Positions 1 to 8,167 of a DNA stretch of 64,000 nt are shown piece after piece (position 1 is the stretch's first letter; each line of letters starts with the position of its first letter). The position numbers and the translations under genes were made by a program. The notes beneath the pieces were generated by a model. That model made no database searches, had not been told where the DNA came from, and worked only from the letters and a program-made list of their open reading frames with translations. The stretch comes from Halomonas sp. LR3S48 (GTDB taxonomy: Bacteria > Pseudomonadota > Gammaproteobacteria > Pseudomonadales > Halomonadaceae). The stretch lies in contig NZ_CP107009.1 in the NCBI RefSeq assembly GCF_025725665.1, positions 4,030,001 to 4,094,000 of the forward strand, in the 5' to 3' direction.

Positions 1-1
1 A

Positions 2-313
2 AACGACAACGCTCGACTCAGCACGGCACACACCCCTCGGGATTCTCAGGCGTGGCAGCACGCCCTGGATCTTGCCCTGGCCGCCCATAACAGCGAAGAC
101 GCCCTGGCCCGCTATCCGCATGTGGCCTTCGCCTTCCCTTCGTCCGCGCCCAACCCCTACAGCCGCGAATACCCGCTGCTCGACTATCGAGAGCTCAAGG
201 AGTGGGCGAGCTCGCGGGGCTGGCGGGTCCGCCCCGCTCCCGAGCGCGCCCCGGCGGGCGAGAAGTACAGCCCCCCGGTACGCTTCACGCGCTTGCCGTC
301 TCGCTACCATTGA
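2..313 (+). CDS. 3' end of an unrecognised protein (5' truncated by window edge)
   Basis: An open frame runs from the window edge to a TGA at 311-313 and encodes the last 103 residues of a protein whose start lies outside. The composition looks like real coding sequence: an amphipathic Ala/Leu-rich helix (QHALDLALAAHN) is followed by a Tyr/Pro segment (YSREYPLLDYRELKEWA) and a basic C-terminus ending RLPSRYH. No membrane segment or cysteine motif is visible. I do not recognise the family. It is followed after about 60 bases by a NUDIX gene on the same strand. The competing frame starting near 72 is Pro/Ser/Arg-rich in the way expected of an off-frame reading of GC-rich DNA. Confidence 0.6.
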   Translation, partial: NDNARLSTAHTPRDSQAWQHALDLALAAHNSEDALARYPHVAFAFPSSAPNPYSREYPLLDYRELKEWASSRGWRVRPAPERAPAGEKYSPPVRFTRLPSRYH

Positions 314-374
314 AACTGATTGCCGCATGCTCCCAAGATAGCGGGCAGGCGGTCCACGGACAGGGACCGAACCC

Positions 375-830
375 ATGAACCAAGCTCGGCGGACCACCTT
401 GCGCATCGCCGCGGCAGTGATCCTCGATAGCGAGGGACGCCTGCTGCTTGTGCGCAAGCGTGGCACCGAACGCTTCATGCAAGCCGGCGGCAAGCTAGAA
501 CCAGGCGAACCCGCAGAGGCCGCGCTGCGCCGAGAGCTGCACGAAGAACTCGGCCAAGCACCGAGCGCCCTGCGTCTGCTTGGCGAATTCACTGCTCCGG
601 CCGCCAACGAGCCCGGCTGTCAGGTCCATGCCTGGCTGTTCCTGGCCAAGCTGCCGTCACACTCGTTGTTGGCCGCCGCGGAGATCGCCGAGCTCCGCTG
701 GGTAACGCCCGATGAGGCACGTGAGCTTCCTCTGGCGGCACTGACGCGCGAGCACGTGCTACCGCTGGCGGTACGACTGAGCCCTAGCCAAGAGCATACT
801 GACGAAATGGAACGTCTGGGAGGCAGTTGA
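375..830 (+). CDS. NUDIX hydrolase (MutT-like)
   Basis: This 151-residue protein carries a NUDIX box at residues 39-61: the Gly, the downstream Glu and the REL-EE-LG core are all present (GGKLEPGE then RRELHEELG), with Gln instead of the usual aliphatic residue at the last position. The family hydrolyses nucleoside diphosphates linked to another moiety, using Mg2+ bound by the box glutamates; the substrate cannot be read from the sequence. Length is typical of a single-domain NUDIX protein with no extra domain. The N-terminal strand IAAAVILDSEGRLLLV is the usual beta start of the fold. It stands alone between a truncated gene upstream and a convergent antiporter gene downstream. Confidence 0.88.
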   Translation: MNQARRTTLRIAAAVILDSEGRLLLVRKRGTERFMQAGGKLEPGEPAEAALRRELHEELGQAPSALRLLGEFTAPAANEPGCQVHAWLFLAKLPSHSLLAAAEIAELRWVTPDEARELPLAALTREHVLPLAVRLSPSQEHTDEMERLGGS

Positions 831-887
831 ACTCGAGCAGGCTCGCGAGCGATGCCATCAAATGCTGCTGGATGAGGATGGCTAGAA

Positions 888-2126
888 CTAATGTCGCTCC
901 CGGCGCCGTCGCTGCCAACGCCCGTAGCAGTTGGCGAAAGGTGTCGCGGTAATCCCGTGTACAGTCATCGAGGCCAGCACGATCAGAGTGCCGACCGTCC
1001 AGGCCAGATCGTAACCGCTGCGGCTCGACACCAGCGTGGCGTAGTAGAGCGCCGACACACCGATCGGGCCGAACCAGCCCATGATCAGGGTGATTGGCCA
1101 GTTACGCATCGCTGGCAGCCAGGGCCGCAGCAGCAGGATGACCGGCAGGCGGCGAAACAGCAGTACGAGCAGGGCCAATAGCGCTCCTTGCAGACCCAGC
1201 GCCTGCCACTCGGACCAAGGGGCAATCAGGCCGAACAGGACGAAAACCGGCATCGTCAGCAGAATGTTGACCGCCTCCTGGACGTTATCTTCCTCGCTAC
1301 GCTCCTTGCCGCCCACTTCTTGATCAAAGGCCAGGCCAGCAGCGAAGACACCCAGGATGCTGTTGGTTCCCAACAGTTGGCCCAAGCCTAGCACCAGGAT
1401 AGTGAGTGCCAGGGTGATGGAAAGAAAAGAAGGTTGATCGAGAAAGCCACGCTCTTCGGACCACTGCAAGGCTCGCCCTGCCGCCCAGCCAAGCGCGATC
1501 CCGATGAGCACACCCCCGCCGATCTCCCACAGCCAGACCCTGCCGAACCAGTCGAGCCAGGCATCTCCGGCAGGCAGGGACAACAGCAAGATCGGCAGCA
1601 GGACGAAGGGATAGGCCAGGCCATCGTTGGCGCCGGACTCGCTGGAAAGCAGGTGACGATAGCTGTCGGGGAGATTCTCCTTTGCCACCCCGCCGGTGAC
1701 GATGGAAGACGCCACCACCGGGTCGGTGGCACAGACAGTGCCGCCGACCAGCAGTGTCAACAACAAGGGCAGGCCCATGACCCAGTGAGTCAGCAGCGAG
1801 CTGATCAGGAACATGGCCGGCATGGCGATGCCCAGCAGCACCAGCAGCGAGCGCCAGTGCACGAAGGGATAGCTGGGCGGAAGACGCAGCGCAATGCCCA
1901 TCAAGCTGATGCCGAGCGTCAGCCGCGCCGTCTCCTCGAGCATTCGCTTGGCATCGCCCCACTCCATCGGGTCAAGTGCGCTCAGGCCATGGGGCCCCAG
2001 CGCCACACCGATCAGGAAGGCAAACAGCGGAGTAGAGAGCCAGGAGCGATCCAGCGGGCTCGACAACAAACCCACGAATAGCACCAGGCCACCCACGACC
2101 GTGAGCGCCAAGTTCAATTGCTCCAT
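888..2126 (-). CDS. CPA1-type Na+/H+ (cation:proton) antiporter
   Basis: This 412-residue, strongly hydrophobic protein has about twelve predicted membrane segments and resembles the NhaP/CPA1 monovalent cation:proton antiporters of the inner membrane, which exchange cytoplasmic Na+ or K+ for protons. A CATDPV motif (in TVCATDPVVASS) followed by SSESGANDGLAYP corresponds to the conserved ion-binding segments of the family. There is no long cytoplasmic C-terminal domain; the end is a short Arg-rich tail. The start at 2126 is chosen because AAGGAG lies about 8 bases upstream; an in-frame ATG 11 codons earlier lacks this. It is convergent with the NUDIX gene. A role in salt and pH homeostasis is inferred. 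Confidence 0.85.
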   Translation of the reverse strand: MEQLNLALTVVGGLVLFVGLLSSPLDRSWLSTPLFAFLIGVALGPHGLSALDPMEWGDAKRMLEETARLTLGISLMGIALRLPPSYPFVHWRSLLVLLGIAMPAMFLISSLLTHWVMGLPLLLTLLVGGTVCATDPVVASSIVTGGVAKENLPDSYRHLLSSESGANDGLAYPFVLLPILLLSLPAGDAWLDWFGRVWLWEIGGGVLIGIALGWAAGRALQWSEERGFLDQPSFLSITLALTILVLGLGQLLGTNSILGVFAAGLAFDQEVGGKERSEEDNVQEAVNILLTMPVFVLFGLIAPWSEWQALGLQGALLALLVLLFRRLPVILLLRPWLPAMRNWPITLIMGWFGPIGVSALYYATLVSSRSGYDLAWTVGTLIVLASMTVHGITATPFANCYGRWQRRRRERH

Positions 2127-2278
2127 CCCGGCTCCTTCCGCTCCGTACCATCCCTTCACCTACACTAGGCAATCAGGCGCTAGGCGTAAAACCAAGCGTT
2201 GCCCGCTGGAACGGGATTGCACGGCGCGTCGCCCCTGACGTAGAGTGGATCAAGGTCTTAACGGACAAGGAGTCGAGC

Positions 2279-2401
2279 ATGTCGAACGGCAAGTCCCGCA
2301 GCGTCATCAAACGCATCTACGTTCCCACCCACGTGCGCGAGCTTCCCAGCGGAGAACGCGTCACCGTGCCCGGCCACTATCGCAAACCTTCCGAGTCATG
2401 A
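2279..2401 (+). CDS. Small basic conserved-looking protein (40 aa)
   Basis: A 40-codon frame starts with ATG at 2279, 6 bases after an AAGGAG Shine-Dalgarno site, and ends with TGA at 2399-2401. The product is rich in Arg, Lys, Val and Pro (SRSVIKRIYVPTHVRELPSG and a VPGHYRKPSES tail), with no hydrophobic segment or cysteine. The strong ribosome site, balanced composition and a loose sigma70-like element upstream (TTGCAC 2217-2222, TAGAGT 2241-2246, 18-base spacer) make it a credible gene. I cannot assign a function; basic mini-proteins of this size often bind nucleic acid, but that is only a guess here. It lies between the divergently read antiporter and the end of the minor-pilin operon. 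Confidence 0.6.
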   Translation: MSNGKSRSVIKRIYVPTHVRELPSGERVTVPGHYRKPSES

Positions 2402-2430
2402 TTCCTGGCTCTCCGATGTCGGGAACCCAG

Positions 2431-3594
2431 CTAACGCCATGAAACGATGCGCGGCTCAGCCTCGATATAGACATCGCGGTTGGTCACGTTATTGATGCTG
2501 GTGAAGTCGATGCCGCCGCTGCTCTGGATGTAATTCCCCGCCACGATAGAACCGTAAAGCCGAGATGTACCGCTCTGGCTGACATACCCACCGGCCCAGA
2601 AGACACCATAATTGTCCGTCCTGCCGGAGAAGGAGATGTTGCGGCCCGCCACGACGAAAAGGCCGATTTCGGCATTGACCGGGCTCGAGGTCGTCGTGGA
2701 GCCGCTCATGGACACGTCCTGCGTGGCCACCAGGGTGATCTGCTTGCCCTCCACGCTACCGCTCCCCACCGATAAGCTCCCTTCGCAGTACACCGTATCA
2801 CCATGGCGCAGCGAGTTGAGGTTGACGCTGCAGCTGCGAATGACACCCGACCGGTTGCGATACTCATCGAAGACATCCGGGTCATAGCGCTTGTAGCAAT
2901 GAGGAGGGGGCGTTGCGCGAGTGCACTGGGATACGTCCTCGCCGGCTGGACGCTCACCAGGCAAAGGAACATCGACCATGCGGTCGGCCCCGGACGTGAT
3001 ATAGGCTCTCTGGCTTTCCGGCACGCTGATATCGACGATGCTGTTGGCATGCACCACGCTGGGATTGATACTGCCGTCCGCATAGCGTGCCGGGGTCAAC
3101 GTGGAATTGCCCGTGACATTGATATGTCCCGCGCTCAGCAACCCCCGAGTGAAGGCGGGATCGGGAATCTCACGAAATTCGACTCTCGCGACCACCGGCA
3201 GGCTGCTTGCCATCGCCTGGTTGTCGCTGGCGATCGCCCCCATGGCGACGATGTAGTACTGTCCGCCGACCCTCACATAGCGAAAGGGGCAGCGCAGGTT
3301 GCCGCGACAGGGCCCGGCACGACTCCCGGGGTAGAACGCCTCCCAGTCCTGAGACTCCAGCGCCTCGAGGGATGCTGCGGGCACGAAGTCAGCCGAGGTG
3401 AGGTGCTCGCCCCCTTCGCCCCAGGCGTAGGAAATGGCTTGCTCGGCCCCCATCTGTGCCTCGGTCGACGCACGATAATTGCCGGCAAGACGCTCATCGA
3501 CCAAGGCGGACTGGAAGCCCGACAGCCCCAGCATCAAGGTGATGGATAGCAAGGACAAAACGACAATGAGCGCGGCACCGTGCTGCTGGTGCAT
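2431..3594 (-). CDS. PilX-type minor pilin / pilus assembly protein (distal copy)
   Basis: This 387-residue protein begins with a PilX N-terminal domain: short charged leader, GAALIVVLSLLSITLMLGLS hydrophobic helix, then DERLAGNYRAS, the hallmark after the transmembrane helix of type IV pilus PilX proteins. The rest is a periplasmic Gly/Ser/Val-rich region with repeated beta-strand-like turns (for example VVAGRNISFSGRTDNYGVFWAGG), suggesting a beta-solenoid-like fold. The start at 3594 has a GGAGGG site upstream; an ATG nine codons earlier does not. It is the last gene of the minor-pilin cluster, 155 bases after a second PilX-like gene. PilX proteins help prime pilus assembly; the extra domain could be for adhesion (inference). 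Confidence 0.78.
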   Translation of the reverse strand: MHQQHGAALIVVLSLLSITLMLGLSGFQSALVDERLAGNYRASTEAQMGAEQAISYAWGEGGEHLTSADFVPAASLEALESQDWEAFYPGSRAGPCRGNLRCPFRYVRVGGQYYIVAMGAIASDNQAMASSLPVVARVEFREIPDPAFTRGLLSAGHINVTGNSTLTPARYADGSINPSVVHANSIVDISVPESQRAYITSGADRMVDVPLPGERPAGEDVSQCTRATPPPHCYKRYDPDVFDEYRNRSGVIRSCSVNLNSLRHGDTVYCEGSLSVGSGSVEGKQITLVATQDVSMSGSTTTSSPVNAEIGLFVVAGRNISFSGRTDNYGVFWAGGYVSQSGTSRLYGSIVAGNYIQSSGGIDFTSINNVTNRDVYIEAEPRIVSWR

Positions 3595-3749
3595 GGATGC
3601 CCTCCCTGGCAAGAACTCCAAGGCCTTGAAGGCTGCCTCAGCCGCTCAAAGCATGTGTCTGACAGGTTAGGCCAATGGATGGAAGTTCGCTAAGGCTGGG
3701 CTGATAACGTCGACCGTCCCGGTCTGCTGCGATCACAGTGCTTTGCCAA

Positions 3750-4964
3750 CTATCGCCAGGTAGCAATGGTGAAACCAGTTTGTTCAATGAGACCGCCGCT
3801 CTCGGCACTGAATAGACTCCCCGCGCCCGAGGGGACCAGCTGAGCCACGGCGTTCAAAACTTCAACATCATGCTGAATGATTGAACCGCCGCCGCCCCTC
3901 AAGTCAATTTCTGATGCGTCCGCCTCGGCAATACCATAGGACCACGCTCCTGTATGATCTTCCACGACAGGTGCATGGAGCAGCGCACCTACAATCGAAC
4001 CACTTCCGCCGCCAGCATAGGTGAAATCCTGACCAAGCACTATGATAAGACCTTCGAAATCATTATTTCCGTTCCAGCGAAAGTTGCCATCAACGATGAG
4101 CAGCCCGCCCGCGATACCGATATCCTTCGGCATGGTGTAATCACCATTTATATATGTCACCCTGGGTTCCTCAGCAGTACCCAACTGATCACTCGTATCA
4201 GGATGATTCATGATGACCTCCACAAAGGCCTTCAGCTTATCAGGCTCGGAAAAGACATCGAAGAATTGCTCCGTTACAATGTTCCCGTCTTCATCGGTCG
4301 CATAGTTTTCCAATCTGTTGCTTGGAATGCCATCCAGGACAGCATCGATATCCCGCTCGTCAGCCACAGCTATCGCCGTTCCTATATTGTCTTCTCCTCG
4401 GCGGGAAATTCCGAAATTTGAAGAACTTCCCGATCGAAAATTAAAAATCCTACTAACCACAGTCAAAGGAGAAAGGTTGGAAAGGGCGGGAATATAGTTT
4501 GGATCCAGCTCCACATAGACCGGCAGGGATAGCGCAACGACATCGGTTGTTCCTTCCGCATATGCCTCACCCAGAGCATAAATATAGTAATCACCGGGCA
4601 AGTCCAGCACCTCTCCTAGAACATAGACGTAGCGCCCTCCGGTATGTAGGCTAGGAAAAGACTCTTTTTCCCAAGCAAGCCCGGTGAAATTAACACATTG
4701 AGGATGACTCCAGCTCTCCAGACTGCTATCGGCATCACAGCCCGTCCATGCCCAATCACCAAGCCTGACGCCAGCATCGCGAAGGTTCTGCTGCGCCTGC
4801 ACGGCAGTTCGTTCTGCTGCCATTTGTGCTTTAACGGAGGCCCGATAATTTCCTGCGAGCCGCTCATCGATCTGAGATGACTGCATGCCGGAAAGTCCCA
4901 GCATCAGGGACATGGCCAGCATGGAGAGAACCACTACCAGTGCGGCACCACGCTGTTTTTTCAT
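3750..4964 (-). CDS. PilX-type minor pilin / pilus assembly protein (proximal copy)
   Basis: This 404-residue protein starts MKKQRGAALVVVLSMLAMSL and continues into DERLAGNYRASVKAQMAAER, a clear PilX N-terminal module, closely similar to the downstream PilX-like protein over the first 55 residues or so. The C-terminal part is unrelated in sequence but again Gly/Ser/Asn-rich, with strands such as GGLLIVDGNFRWNGNNDFEG and a GGGGS stretch. AGGGGG lies 4-9 bases upstream of the ATG. The gene is clearly lower in GC than its surroundings; bases 4441-4500 are about 38% GC by direct count. It follows pilW by 28 bases. Function in type IV pilus tip or priming complex is inferred from the domain and context. 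Confidence 0.78.
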   Translation of the reverse strand: MKKQRGAALVVVLSMLAMSLMLGLSGMQSSQIDERLAGNYRASVKAQMAAERTAVQAQQNLRDAGVRLGDWAWTGCDADSSLESWSHPQCVNFTGLAWEKESFPSLHTGGRYVYVLGEVLDLPGDYYIYALGEAYAEGTTDVVALSLPVYVELDPNYIPALSNLSPLTVVSRIFNFRSGSSSNFGISRRGEDNIGTAIAVADERDIDAVLDGIPSNRLENYATDEDGNIVTEQFFDVFSEPDKLKAFVEVIMNHPDTSDQLGTAEEPRVTYINGDYTMPKDIGIAGGLLIVDGNFRWNGNNDFEGLIIVLGQDFTYAGGGSGSIVGALLHAPVVEDHTGAWSYGIAEADASEIDLRGGGGSIIQHDVEVLNAVAQLVPSGAGSLFSAESGGLIEQTGFTIATWR

Positions 4965-4992
4965 GCTACCCCCTGCGCCCGCCTGGGCTGAA

Positions 4993-5568
4993 TTATTCTA
5001 TCGCCTGGTTGCGGTTGACTGCATTGAACGTAAACGAGTCCGTCTCGCCATCCCGCCCCGCCAGCAGCTGGAAATTAATTTTCCAGACTCCATCGAAGGG
5101 TTCGGAAGCACTGAAGCCATTGGACACGAAGGAAGTAACCAACGGTTCGAAATTAGTTGGATCCTCATCACATCCTTGTCCCATATCCAAAGACCAGCCC
5201 TCGCTAGCATTGACTGCCGCATTACTTAGCTGGTAGACACGAACCACCCGTTCGCCACTACCACAACTAGCCATGTCGTTATTATTAAAAAACTCAACCC
5301 TTAGCACTCCACTGCTAAAACCGACATCAGTGGCACGGCGTATATCGCGTATCAGCGTCTCCGTGGCAAAGGTCAACGCTGCCTGCTTGTTGCCCATGAG
5401 TTCGATCTGGCGGAACGTCTGAAACCCCATGAGAAACAGCTGGCCAGCGCCGAGAATAATGATCAGACCAATCACAAGAGCCACCATCAACTCGATCAGG
5501 GTGAAGCCTGTCTGACTCGAAGCGTTGGGGGGAGTGGCTGACCGAAGCATGGGGCAAGAATCTCTCAT
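4993..5568 (-). CDS. pilW: PilW-type minor pilin
   Basis: This 191-residue prepilin-like protein has the class III signal G^FTLIELMVALVIGLIIILG at residues 21-40, cleaved by the prepilin peptidase PilD, followed by GAGQLFLMGFQTFRQIELMGNKQAALTFATE, typical of PilW. The globular part has a Cys pair region around residues 118 and 148 that could form a disulfide. Its ATG overlaps the pilV stop by four bases (ATGA), which supports this start and translational coupling. PilW is one of the minor pilins that form the initiating complex at the pilus tip with PilV and PilX. Family assignment is good; the exact ortholog is less certain. Confidence 0.8.
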   Translation of the reverse strand: MRDSCPMLRSATPPNASSQTGFTLIELMVALVIGLIIILGAGQLFLMGFQTFRQIELMGNKQAALTFATETLIRDIRRATDVGFSSGVLRVEFFNNNDMASCGSGERVVRVYQLSNAAVNASEGWSLDMGQGCDEDPTNFEPLVTSFVSNGFSASEPFDGVWKINFQLLAGRDGETDSFTFNAVNRNQAIE

Positions 5569-5975
5569 AGCACTGGCAGCCTAAATTGATAAGCGAAGGG
5601 TACGCCATTCTCCTCGTCCGAGTAGCGCTCCTCCTGCCATCCTATCGTCACGGTGTACTCGCAACTTGGGGAGCTGGCCACACTGCTTCCGGCATTGGCC
5701 AGAACCTTGCCCGAACCAAACCACTCACCGAGCCAGTCACTTCCCATAGTCGAAAGAGTTGAGCCACCGGGGCAGCTCTTTGTTTCTGATAGAGATGCCC
5801 ACGCCCGCTCCTGCGCATCGATCGCCGCCAGGCTGACGACCGCGCGCTGGTAACCCATATGGGCGCTCTGCAGCGCCCTGAGCTGCATGGCCGCCACACC
5901 GAGCAGGCCGACTGAGAGCACCAACACGGCGATCAGCGCCTCGATAAGCGTAAAGCCTTTCTGACGCTGCCTCAT
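5565..5975 (-). CDS. pilV: PilV-type minor pilin
   Basis: This 136-residue protein starts MRQRQKGFTLIEALIAVLVL, a class III prepilin leader with Glu at +5, and continues SVGLLGVAAMQLRALQSAHMG, the characteristic PilV/GspI-like pattern. It acts in the inner membrane and pilus tip as a minor pilin. The ATG at 5975 has GGTGAG about 8 bases upstream and lies 10 bases after the fimT stop; a TTG eleven codons earlier would overlap fimT. The stop overlaps the pilW start. Two cysteines in the C-terminal half may be disulfide linked. Confidence 0.82.
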   Translation of the reverse strand: MRQRQKGFTLIEALIAVLVLSVGLLGVAAMQLRALQSAHMGYQRAVVSLAAIDAQERAWASLSETKSCPGGSTLSTMGSDWLGEWFGSGKVLANAGSSVASSPSCEYTVTIGWQEERYSDEENGVPFAYQFRLPVL

Positions 5976-5985
5976 GCTCACCGTT

Positions 5986-6411
5986 TCAACCTCGCCCGAT
6001 CCGGCCAAATGAATTGATGTTTATATCTCTACTTCCTGCCGAGTGAGTAATCGTCAATACACAACCACTACTGCAAGCGGGCGCACGCCCCAAGCTATTG
6101 AATGTCACACTCGTTCCGGTGCCCAAGGATAGGCTTCCCCTTGAACCGCTACGTACGCGTAGGGTACTGCCGCCCACATTGATTTCGTAAGCCCATGGAG
6201 AAGTATTTGTAACTTCGAATTCAACGTCTTGACGCCGCTTAATGGCTTCACTTCTAGCCAGGTTCAACCCCGCCAATATTTCATTATGATCACCCGCCAG
6301 CTGGTTTCTGGCCATCATTCCTTGAAAGCCCGGCACAGCAATGGTGGCAACGATCGTCATCACGGCAATCGTTACCAGTAGCTCGATCAGTGTGAAGCCT
6401 CTATGGCGCAT
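5986..6411 (-). CDS. fimT: FimT/GspH-type minor pilin
   Basis: This 141-residue protein opens MRHRGFTLIELLVTIAVMTI and contains the GspH/FimT pattern ATIAVPGFQGMMARNQLAGDHNEILAGLNLARSEAIKRRQ (read here in short blocks: AVPGFQ, LARSEAIKRR). The remainder is a small beta domain with two cysteines (ACSSGC). FimT family proteins are minor pilins; some bind DNA during uptake, but the sequence alone does not show that here. It lies 4 bases after the pilE stop and 10 bases before pilV, so it is within one transcription unit. Confidence 0.82.
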   Translation of the reverse strand: MRHRGFTLIELLVTIAVMTIVATIAVPGFQGMMARNQLAGDHNEILAGLNLARSEAIKRRQDVEFEVTNTSPWAYEINVGGSTLRVRSGSRGSLSLGTGTSVTFNSLGRAPACSSGCVLTITHSAGSRDININSFGRIGRG

Positions 6412-6415
6412 ATCA

Positions 6416-6832
6416 TTACCAACATTCAGACGTGGGTGTGGTCTGCCCCGTCTGGTCTATGGTCAACGTCTTGCACTCTGCCTTGACCTGACTGCCTGAG
6501 TGCGTGGCCGTCAGAGTGTACGCAGACGCAGAGGTCGAACCGCTAATCTGGTAGAAGCCATCGTCCGAGTTTTCAGGCAAGCTAAGGCAACCGCTATAGG
6601 ACGAACTGACGGTATAGCAGCGCTCCAAGCGTCCTGCGAGTTCCATAAGCTTGGCTTGCCCATCTGTAACCCGAGCATTCCTAACGTAATTCTGGTAGCT
6701 CGGTATGGCGATAGACGCCAGTATCGCGATCACGGCCACGGCGATCATCAGTTCGATCAGCGTAAAGCCATGGGCGCGCCGGGGCGTGCCATACCGGGAC
6801 CAGCGATGAGCCGGGCAAGCGTAGGTCGTCAC
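6416..6832 (-). CDS. pilE: PilE-type minor pilin
   Basis: The product is a type IV pilin-like protein with the class III motif G^[20 protein letters not shown], then [17 protein letters not shown], as in PilE of the Pseudomonas fim/pil cluster. The C-terminal domain has four cysteines, including a pair bracketing a loop near the end (ECKTL ... SECW), the usual D-loop disulfide. I place the start at a GTG (6832) because GGAGGAG lies 8 bases upstream; this gives 138 residues and a 22-residue leader. ATGs at 6880 and 6907 lack a ribosome site and would make an unusually long leader. First gene of the minor-pilin operon, just after the ispH terminator. Confidence 0.8.
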   Translation of the reverse strand: MTTYACPAHRWSRYGTPRRAHGFTLIELMIAVAVIAILASIAIPSYQNYVRNARVTDGQAKLMELAGRLERCYTVSSSYSGCLSLPENSDDGFYQISGSTSASAYTLTATHSGSQVKAECKTLTIDQTGQTTPTSECW

Positions 6833-6908
6833 TCGGCGCTCCTCCGCTGATTGGTTACACTTGGTTTCAGTATGTATCATGACAACCAACCCTGCTAGAT
6901 ACGTCATG

Positions 6909-6933
6909 AAAAAAGCCGGGGCAGGCCCGGCTT
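6909..6933 (-). terminator. Rho-independent terminator after ispH
   Basis: An 8-bp perfect stem (6913-6920 pairing with 6926-6933, AAGCCGGG) with a 5-base loop is followed, on the - strand, by a run of T (the A6 at 6909-6914). It lies 51 bases past the ispH stop and before the pilE gene, so it should end the ribF-ispH transcript and separate it from the minor-pilin operon. Confidence 0.85.
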
Positions 6934-6984
6934 GATATTCTCACACAGCATGAGAAGTCTCATGCCTTCAGGTGGCATCGTGCT

Positions 6985-7974
6985 TCATACCTTTTCTGAG
7001 GATAGCGAATCGCTGGCGATCACGCGTTCCCGCAGCTCGCGGGGCATGGAAAAGGTGATGGTCTCCTCGCGGCCGGCCAGTTCCTCCGGCGCCTGAGCGC
7101 CCAATCCCTGGAGCCGTTCGATCACCCCCTTGACCAGCACCTCCGGCGCGCTCGCCCCTGCGGTGATACCGACGGCAGATACATCCTTGAGCCACACCGG
7201 ATCGATCTGGCTGGCGTCGTCGATCAGGTAGGCCGGTGTGCCGACCCGCTCGGCCAGCTCCCGTAGCCGGTTGGAATTCGAGCTGTTGGGGCTACCCACT
7301 ACCAACAGCAGGTCGCAGTCGGCAGCCAGCTCGCGCACCGCATCCTGACGGTTCTGGGTGGCATAGCAGATGTCGTCCTTGCGTGGCCCCTCGATCTCGG
7401 GAAACTTCACGCGCAGGGCATCGATCACCCGGGCAGTGTCATCCATGGAGAGCGTGGTCTGGGTGACGAAGGCAAGCCGGGTCGGGTCGTTCACCGCCAG
7501 ACGCTCGACGTCAGCCTCGTCCTCGACCAGGTAGATGGCGCCGCCGTGGGTTACGTCGTAGCGCCCCATGGTGCCCTCCACCTCCGGATGGCCGGCATGG
7601 CCGATGAGGATGCACTCCTGTCCACGCCTGGCGTAGCGAAGTACTTCCAAATGCACCTTGGTCACCAGCGGGCAGGTGGCGTCGAAGACCTTGAGACCGC
7701 GCCGCTCGGCGTCCTCCTGCACAGCCCGTGAGACGCCATGGGCGGAGAAGATCACGATGACATCATCGGGCACCTCGTCGAGCTCCTCGACGAAGACAGC
7801 TCCACGGCTGCGCAGCGTGTCGACCACGAAGCGGTTGTGAACGACTTCATGACGCACGTAGATGGGTGGCCCGAAGACGTCCAGTGCACGGTTGACGATC
7901 TCGATGGCACGATCGACACCAGCACAGAAGCCGCGGGGATTGGCCAGCCTGATTCGCACGGAGTTAGCTTGCAT
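6985..7974 (-). CDS. ispH: 4-hydroxy-3-methylbut-2-enyl diphosphate reductase
   Basis: IspH performs the last step of the MEP isoprenoid pathway, reducing HMBPP to IPP and DMAPP with a [4Fe-4S] cluster. The three cluster cysteines are visible at residues 17 (NPRGFCAG), 101 (DATCPLV) and 203 ([10 protein letters not shown]), and the substrate-binding histidines occur in RHEVVHN, SAHGV and GHAGHPE. The 329-residue length fits the family. The start at 7974 gives the expected short N-terminus before the first cluster Cys; an ATG ten codons earlier is possible. It is the last gene of the ribF-ileS-lspA-fkpB-ispH group, the same order as in many gammaproteobacteria, and is followed by a terminator. 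Confidence 0.96.
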   Translation of the reverse strand: MQANSVRIRLANPRGFCAGVDRAIEIVNRALDVFGPPIYVRHEVVHNRFVVDTLRSRGAVFVEELDEVPDDVIVIFSAHGVSRAVQEDAERRGLKVFDATCPLVTKVHLEVLRYARRGQECILIGHAGHPEVEGTMGRYDVTHGGAIYLVEDEADVERLAVNDPTRLAFVTQTTLSMDDTARVIDALRVKFPEIEGPRKDDICYATQNRQDAVRELAADCDLLLVVGSPNSSNSNRLRELAERVGTPAYLIDDASQIDPVWLKDVSAVGITAGASAPEVLVKGVIERLQGLGAQAPEELAGREETITFSMPRELRERVIASDSLSSEKV

Positions 7975-8060
7975 GGTTACGTCGCCTTGATGCGTCAGGG
8001 GCATCGGTAGAAACAGATAAAGCGTAGAAAGCGCTGAGTTCCGTCGCGAGCGAAGATAGG

Positions 8061-8135
8061 CTGGTCGTCGCCGGAACGGAGAACCCGGAGTTTACACGGC
8101 AGTAAATGAGGAGTTCGAGTACCGCCGGCGACCAG
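8061..8135. repeat. Long imperfect inverted repeat (hairpin) between fkpB and ispH
   Basis: Arms 8061-8095 and 8102-8135 are imperfectly complementary over about 35 bases around a 6-base loop. Well-paired blocks include CTGGTCG/CGACCAG-like ends, an inner GAAC/GTTC block and TTTAC/GTAAA next to the loop. The 193-base fkpB-ispH gap is otherwise empty. It could be a structured part of the operon mRNA or a dispersed intergenic repeat of the chromosome; copy number elsewhere is unknown to me. Confidence 0.55.
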
Positions 8136-8167
8136 GATATCGAGCGCAGCAGGAAATCAGCGTTTTC

